Shown here: positions 23,066-26,176 of the stretch, piece after piece
Layout of the letters: each line of letters starts with the position of its first letter
How positions within the stretch are numbered: the stretch's first letter is position 1
Assembly: GCA_043789035.1 (NCBI GenBank)
Contig: JAYWIG010000332.1
Span: 1 to 26,176 of the forward strand
Direction of reading: 5' to 3'
Length of the DNA: 26,176 nt
From: JAYWIG01 sp043789035
GTDB taxonomy: Bacteria; Pseudomonadota; Gammaproteobacteria; Burkholderiales; Burkholderiaceae_E
Program-made: the position numbers and the translations under genes
Notes under the pieces: model-generated
The model's database searches: none
Told to the model about the DNA's origin: nothing
The model's input: only the letters and a program-made list of their open reading frames with translations

Positions 23066-23842
23066 ATGGCCGCTTTTTTTACAGAAAAGGTTACGAAGGT
23101 ACATCACTGGAATGAAACCCTGTTTTCATTCTCAACCACCCGTGACCCATCACTACGCTTTCACAATGGGCATTTTGTGATGATTGGCTTGCCCGTCGAT
23201 GGTAAGCCGCTGCTTCGCGCTTACAGTATTGCCAGCGCCAATTATGAAGAGCAACTTGAGTTCCTCAGCATTAAAGTACAAAACGGCCCCCTAACTTCTC
23301 GTTTACAACACTTGAAAGTAGGCGATGAAATTCTGGTTGGCAAAAAGCCGGTTGGCACATTGGTAATCGACGATTTACTACCGGGCAAGAACCTTTATTT
23401 GTTTGGCACGGGCACTGGCTTAGCGCCATTCATGAGCATCATTAAAGACCCAGAAACTTACGAAAAGTTTGAAAAAGTAGTTCTCATCCATGGTGTTCGT
23501 TTGGTGAGTGAACTCGCCTACCAAGAATACATTTCTGAAGAGCTACCAAACAACGAATTTTTCGGGGAAATGGTTAAAGGTCGTTTAATTTACTACCCAA
23601 CTGTTACCCGTGAAGCTTATAAAAACCAAGGCCGTTTAACCGATTTAGTAGAAAGCGGCAAGATGTTTACCGATATTGGTTTGCCGCCAATCAACCCAGC
23701 AACCGATAGAGCCATGCTCTGCGGTAGCCCCAGTATGTTGGCTGACACTTGCAAGTTGCTGGATGCTAGAGGCTTTAAGGCATCGCCAAGCCAAGGTACG
23801 CCAGGTGATTATGTAATCGAACGCGCTTTCGTCGAAAAGTGA
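23066..23842 (+). CDS. fpr: Ferredoxin--NADP+ reductase
   Basis: 258-residue FAD enzyme that passes electrons between NADPH and ferredoxin or flavodoxin, used in redox balance and oxidative stress. Bacterial class features: the FAD-binding RAYSIAS (51-57), the NADP-binding GTGTGLAPF (114-122), CGSPSML (about 218-224), and the C-terminal VIERAFVEK, which ends after the aromatic residue as in subclass I bacterial Fpr with a short tail. The start ATG at 23066 lacks a clear Shine-Dalgarno sequence but is the family's usual N-terminus (AAFFTEKVTKVHHWNETLF). Its stop TGA overlaps the GTG start of the next gene (GTGA, 23839-23842), so the two are translationally coupled. Confidence 0.95.
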   Translation: MAAFFTEKVTKVHHWNETLFSFSTTRDPSLRFHNGHFVMIGLPVDGKPLLRAYSIASANYEEQLEFLSIKVQNGPLTSRLQHLKVGDEILVGKKPVGTLVIDDLLPGKNLYLFGTGTGLAPFMSIIKDPETYEKFEKVVLIHGVRLVSELAYQEYISEELPNNEFFGEMVKGRLIYYPTVTREAYKNQGRLTDLVESGKMFTDIGLPPINPATDRAMLCGSPSMLADTCKLLDARGFKASPSQGTPGDYVIERAFVEK

Positions 23843-24246
23843 TTCGCACGATAGGCCTGCTTAGCGCAGCTCTCTGGTGGGGCTCGTTGTCGACTATCGG
23901 GTTTGTGGTTGTGCCCCTGCTTTTTGCGCGTATGCAATCCAAGCAAATGGCAGGGCAAATAGCAGCCTTAGTGTTCCAGTACCAAGCCTATGTCAGCTGG
24001 GCTTGCGCTGGAGTACTGATTTTCATTGCTTTCGCGCAAGCCCGAAAATCAAATAAGCTATTTAAACTCGGAGAAAACAGCCTTCTCCTAGTAGGGCTAG
24101 CGTTTTCATTGTGTGTCTACTTCATCGTTGCGCCACAGATATCAGCGCGACAAAATTTGAAGTTGTGGCACTCGATAGGAACTGCGCTTTTTGCGGGCCA
24201 ATGGATATGCGCCACTGTGGTGTTGTGGCGCCAAAACAAGACCTAA
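23839..24246 (+). CDS. DUF4149 / TMEM205-like membrane protein
   Basis: 135-residue inner-membrane protein with four predicted helices (about 5-30, 48-67, 80-98, 112-128). The N-terminal LLSAALWWGSLSTIGFVVVPLLFA and the later hydrophobic repeats match the DUF4149 family, whose function is unknown. The start is GTG at 23839, overlapping the fpr stop codon by 4 bp; an earlier start would run inside fpr. The coupling to ferredoxin-NADP reductase is seen in other Burkholderiales from memory, which hints at a link with membrane redox, but that is inference. It ends 20 bp from the convergent cysteine-cluster gene. Confidence 0.85.
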   Translation: MIRTIGLLSAALWWGSLSTIGFVVVPLLFARMQSKQMAGQIAALVFQYQAYVSWACAGVLIFIAFAQARKSNKLFKLGENSLLLVGLAFSLCVYFIVAPQISARQNLKLWHSIGTALFAGQWICATVVLWRQNKT

Positions 24247-24266
24247 TTCGGCTTTGTTTTACCTGA

Positions 24267-24698
24267 TCAGGCTGACGGAATAAAAGTTTGGTCGCCTTGG
24301 TGTTTACGCTCGAACTTGATGAAATCGTAGTAACCACATTTGTTGCCGTTCGGGTACTCGCGGCAAACCGCTGGCCTTGCAGTGTAAATGGTGCAACGGC
24401 GTTCTTCCAAATGAAAGAAGCGGCAAATCGTGCCGTAGATTTCATCCTTCTGATGTTTCAAAATTCTTTCCGGGCCTTCTTCCGCTTTGTATACTCTGGT
24501 GAATTTTTTCTCAGCATCTTCGACAGTTAAATCGAAGTGCTTGGCTAAGCGCTTCAAGTCGCCGTCTTTAACTTCAATTCGATCATAGCTACAGCAGTAG
24601 CCGGGGCACTGGTTGCAATCGTATTTATTCTTCGGCTTAGTAGGTTTTGCTGTTGGCTTTACTGCGGCTTTGGTAATCGATTTTGATATGGTTGTCAT
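24267..24698 (-). CDS. YkgJ-family cysteine cluster protein
   Basis: 143-residue cytoplasmic protein with eight cysteines in the CxCC/YkgJ arrangement: Cys28, 31, 35 and 36 in CNQCPGYCC, Cys92, Cys102, Cys112 in ARPAVCREYP, and Cys121. Members are thought to bind zinc or an iron-sulfur cluster; the function is unknown. Residues 1-25 form a basic, Lys/Pro-rich tail (KPTAKPTKPKNK) that looks disordered. The ATG at 24698 starts 14 bp after the stop of the MnmC-like gene, so it is the last gene of the aidB-mnmC2-ykgJ unit. No Shine-Dalgarno sequence is visible. The stop codon lies inside the palindrome CCTGATCAGG (24262-24271). Confidence 0.9.
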   Translation of the reverse strand: MTTISKSITKAAVKPTAKPTKPKNKYDCNQCPGYCCSYDRIEVKDGDLKRLAKHFDLTVEDAEKKFTRVYKAEEGPERILKHQKDEIYGTICRFFHLEERRCTIYTARPAVCREYPNGNKCGYYDFIKFERKHQGDQTFIPSA

Positions 24699-24712
24699 GA
24701 AGTAGAAAATAT

Positions 24713-25885
24713 TTATTGATTATCGTGGTTTGATTGTAAGTTGGCAAAGTGCTCTCGAAGTGCCCGACGCACATATCTATTGGGATTTAATGCGTTGGAC
24801 AAAGCCTGCGGCATCGGAGTGTTTATTCCTGACAACATATCGGCCACTACTGAGGCACCAGCAATTCCGCTTAGTAAGCCCCGAGTGCCGTGGGCAGTGT
24901 TTAGGTATACATTTTCGAGTTTTGGTAGCGGCAAAACATCGTTTTTAACCAAACCCATCGCATTAGCTGCAATTGCATCGCCATCGAACATGAGACCTAG
25001 AAAGGGTAGCCGATCCGGCGAATGCCAACGTTCGCCACGAAATGGCTTTGCAGCAATTTCGAGCTCGTCACGCACTAACCAGTCATTGTTGCCCAACGCT
25101 ATCGCGTAGCTCTTCTCTTGAACCGTGGTAGAACCAAATAGGGCACTACGTTCGGGGGATAGCTCGAGTTGCGATTGCCCAGGCCATCGAACTAGAGGTA
25201 AGCATTCTGCAATCGGCACTATGCGGCTGGCGCTGCGTATTAGCGCATGCAAACTTGCGGGGCTACAAATAACGAGCTTATTTGCACTAAAACTGGTCTC
25301 GCCAGATTCAGTTTTGTAATGAACCGTTACGCCTTGGTTCCAACTTGCCTGTATTGCATAACCGTTAAGAAACACGCAGCCAAATTCTTGCAACTGCTGC
25401 ACCCATAAACCCTGAAGCTGCAAAGGGGCAACCGCCCAAGCGCTCGGCAACCAAACTGCGCCAAAAGCGCCCGTGTTCGCTTGCCAAAACGCCTGAAACT
25501 TACCATCGACCTTGGCGTTGAAAACCTCTATGCGAGCTTTTAGATCAGTTGCATCGGCTGATGTTTGTGCGAGCACCCAACGGCCTCGGGCCGGCGCAAT
25601 TGCGGGTTTGCACTCAAATGCTGCATTGAGAACACGGTCGTTTTCGGGCAGGCAAAAACTCGTCCATTGTGAAAGTAGGTTATGGTCTTTCGAGAAATGT
25701 GGATGGCTGGCTATCGCGGGCTGGTTACTCCCAAACCCAAGTGCCTTATCCTGTGCGCTAAACTCTGGGCTAACTATCGCAATGCGTAGCGTCGAGTCGC
25801 GCTTGTACAGTGCTAGCGCTGTCGCTAGGCCTGCCAACCCTGCGCCAACTATAGCGACATCATGCTGCGCACGACTATGCTGCAA
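24713..25885 (-). CDS. FAD-dependent oxidoreductase, MnmC C-terminal-domain-like
   Basis: 390-residue flavoprotein of the DAO superfamily that resembles the oxidoreductase half (MnmC2) of the tRNA-modifying enzyme MnmC. That half removes the carboxymethyl group from cmnm5(s2)U34 to give nm5(s2)U. Evidence: the dinucleotide-binding VAIVGAGLAGLATALAL (10-26); a SNQPAIASHPHFSKDHNLLS segment that corresponds to the MnmC substrate-proximal loop; HSPDRLPFLG; and the end NTAHGTRGLLSGIAGASVVA ... ALNPNRYVRR, which is diagnostic for MnmC. The methyltransferase half is absent here. The start is a TTG at 25885, overlapping the AidB-like gene by 11 bp, with AAAGAG just upstream and no ATG nearby. A different small-molecule oxidase of the same superfamily remains possible. 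Confidence 0.75.
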   Translation of the reverse strand: MQHSRAQHDVAIVGAGLAGLATALALYKRDSTLRIAIVSPEFSAQDKALGFGSNQPAIASHPHFSKDHNLLSQWTSFCLPENDRVLNAAFECKPAIAPARGRWVLAQTSADATDLKARIEVFNAKVDGKFQAFWQANTGAFGAVWLPSAWAVAPLQLQGLWVQQLQEFGCVFLNGYAIQASWNQGVTVHYKTESGETSFSANKLVICSPASLHALIRSASRIVPIAECLPLVRWPGQSQLELSPERSALFGSTTVQEKSYAIALGNNDWLVRDELEIAAKPFRGERWHSPDRLPFLGLMFDGDAIAANAMGLVKNDVLPLPKLENVYLNTAHGTRGLLSGIAGASVVADMLSGINTPMPQALSNALNPNRYVRRALREHFANLQSNHDNQ

Positions 25886-26176
25886 AAGCTCTTTCGATCA
25901 GGCAGGTTTTTTTGACCGGTTGCCGCAATGTGCCAAACATTACCCCATCCTGCCCAGCCAAATGACTCTTGCAGTAGGCGTCAGCAACATAGGAGGGCAT
26001 TGTCTTTAGCAACAAATGGCTTTGAAAAACCAGCGCGATTTGTTCAACGATTCGCCTAGCGAAGGGCTCTAATGCTTCGCCAGACGCGAGCATGGCATGT
26101 AACTTAATCAGTGCCGAGTCGAGATGCTTATTCAGGCCTTTGGTTTGATGCAATTCAATGTAAAAAGCATCCAAGG
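25875..26176 (-). CDS. AidB-like acyl-CoA dehydrogenase, C-terminus only
   Basis: The reading frame is open to the window edge, so the gene begins beyond base 26176 on the right; about 100 C-terminal residues are present. The segment LDSALIKLHAMLASGEALEPFARRIVEQIALVFQSHLLLKTMPSYVADAYCKSHLAGQDG...FGTL matches the last part of AidB/isovaleryl-CoA dehydrogenase-like proteins of the alkylation-response type. The YVADAYCxSxLxG and FGTL elements are typical. AidB protects DNA during alkylation stress, but not all homologues do this. It overlaps the MnmC-like gene by 11 bp (stop TAG at 25875-25877), so the two are cotranscribed. The catalytic and flavin-binding regions are outside the window, so function cannot be judged from here. 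Confidence 0.8.
   Translation of the reverse strand, partial: LDAFYIELHQTKGLNKHLDSALIKLHAMLASGEALEPFARRIVEQIALVFQSHLLLKTMPSYVADAYCKSHLAGQDGVMFGTLRQPVKKTCLIERAFAA

Noticed and set aside
24262..24271. Palindrome CCTGATCAGG at the convergent end of the DUF4149 and YkgJ genes as a terminator or operator
   Set aside because: Only 10 bp, no T-run, and its bases are part of the YkgJ stop codon region.
25512..26009. 165-codon open reading frame antisense to the MnmC-like gene
   Set aside because: Runs across two real minus-strand genes and has low-complexity Ala/Ser/Arg composition typical of antisense frames.
1..26176. Mobile element, prophage, CRISPR array or defence system
   Set aside because: No transposase, integrase, terminal inverted repeats, spacer-repeat pattern or defence nuclease was found; the tRNA genes show no partial duplicates that would mark an integration site.

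Overview
The window looks like ordinary chromosome of a gammaproteobacterial-to-betaproteobacterial type organism, most likely a member of the Burkholderiales with moderate G+C (about 45-50% by eye, not computed). Support for this: the order nagZ-uvrC-pgsA followed by tRNA-Gly and tRNA-Cys with a tRNA-Leu nearby, the long single-chain PurL (1333 residues), the ferredoxin-NADP reductase followed directly by a DUF4149 membrane protein, and the protein sequences themselves. No transposase, integrase, phage gene, CRISPR array or rRNA is visible. Genes are packed tightly and no gene-free gap exceeds about 220 bases.

Layout. (1) 1-3750: housekeeping block on the + strand: nagZ (5' end missing), uvrC and pgsA, then tRNA-Gly behind a near-consensus promoter, then tRNA-Cys. 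(2) 3838-7432: an omega-amino acid:pyruvate aminotransferase (minus) divergent from an EVE-domain protein (+), then a minus-strand pair of a class I haloalkane dehalogenase followed by a glutathione S-transferase. (3) 7507-9335: tRNA-Leu(UAA), a short gene for a 55-residue exported protein, and a TesA-type esterase divergent from a YbbA/LolD-type ABC ATPase. (4) 9341-17399: a catabolic island. A complete TRAP transporter (dctP-dctQ-dctM, minus) diverges from a winged-helix regulator, an Asp/Glu racemase-family protein and a fused HyuA-HyuB (5-oxoprolinase-type) protein on the + strand. (5) 17475-24246: purL, an aldehyde dehydrogenase, ferredoxin-NADP reductase and a DUF4149 membrane protein (+). 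(6) 24267-26176: a minus-strand operon of an AidB-like acyl-CoA dehydrogenase (only the C-terminus is here), a stand-alone MnmC oxidoreductase-domain homologue and a YkgJ-type cysteine cluster protein.

The most interesting unit is the 9.3-17.4 kb cluster. I infer that the TRAP system imports a small carboxylate, the racemase-family protein interconverts its enantiomers, and the ATP-dependent ring-opening enzyme hydrolyses it (5-oxoproline, a hydantoin or a similar cyclic amide). The first gene of the + strand arm is a regulator. Its likely operator, built from TTGT/ACAA half sites, overlaps the TTGACA -35 box of the transporter promoter. The actual substrate cannot be read from the sequence.

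Start codons were chosen from family homology, Shine-Dalgarno matches and gene overlaps. Many genes here have poor Shine-Dalgarno sequences, so several starts are tentative and are marked so.
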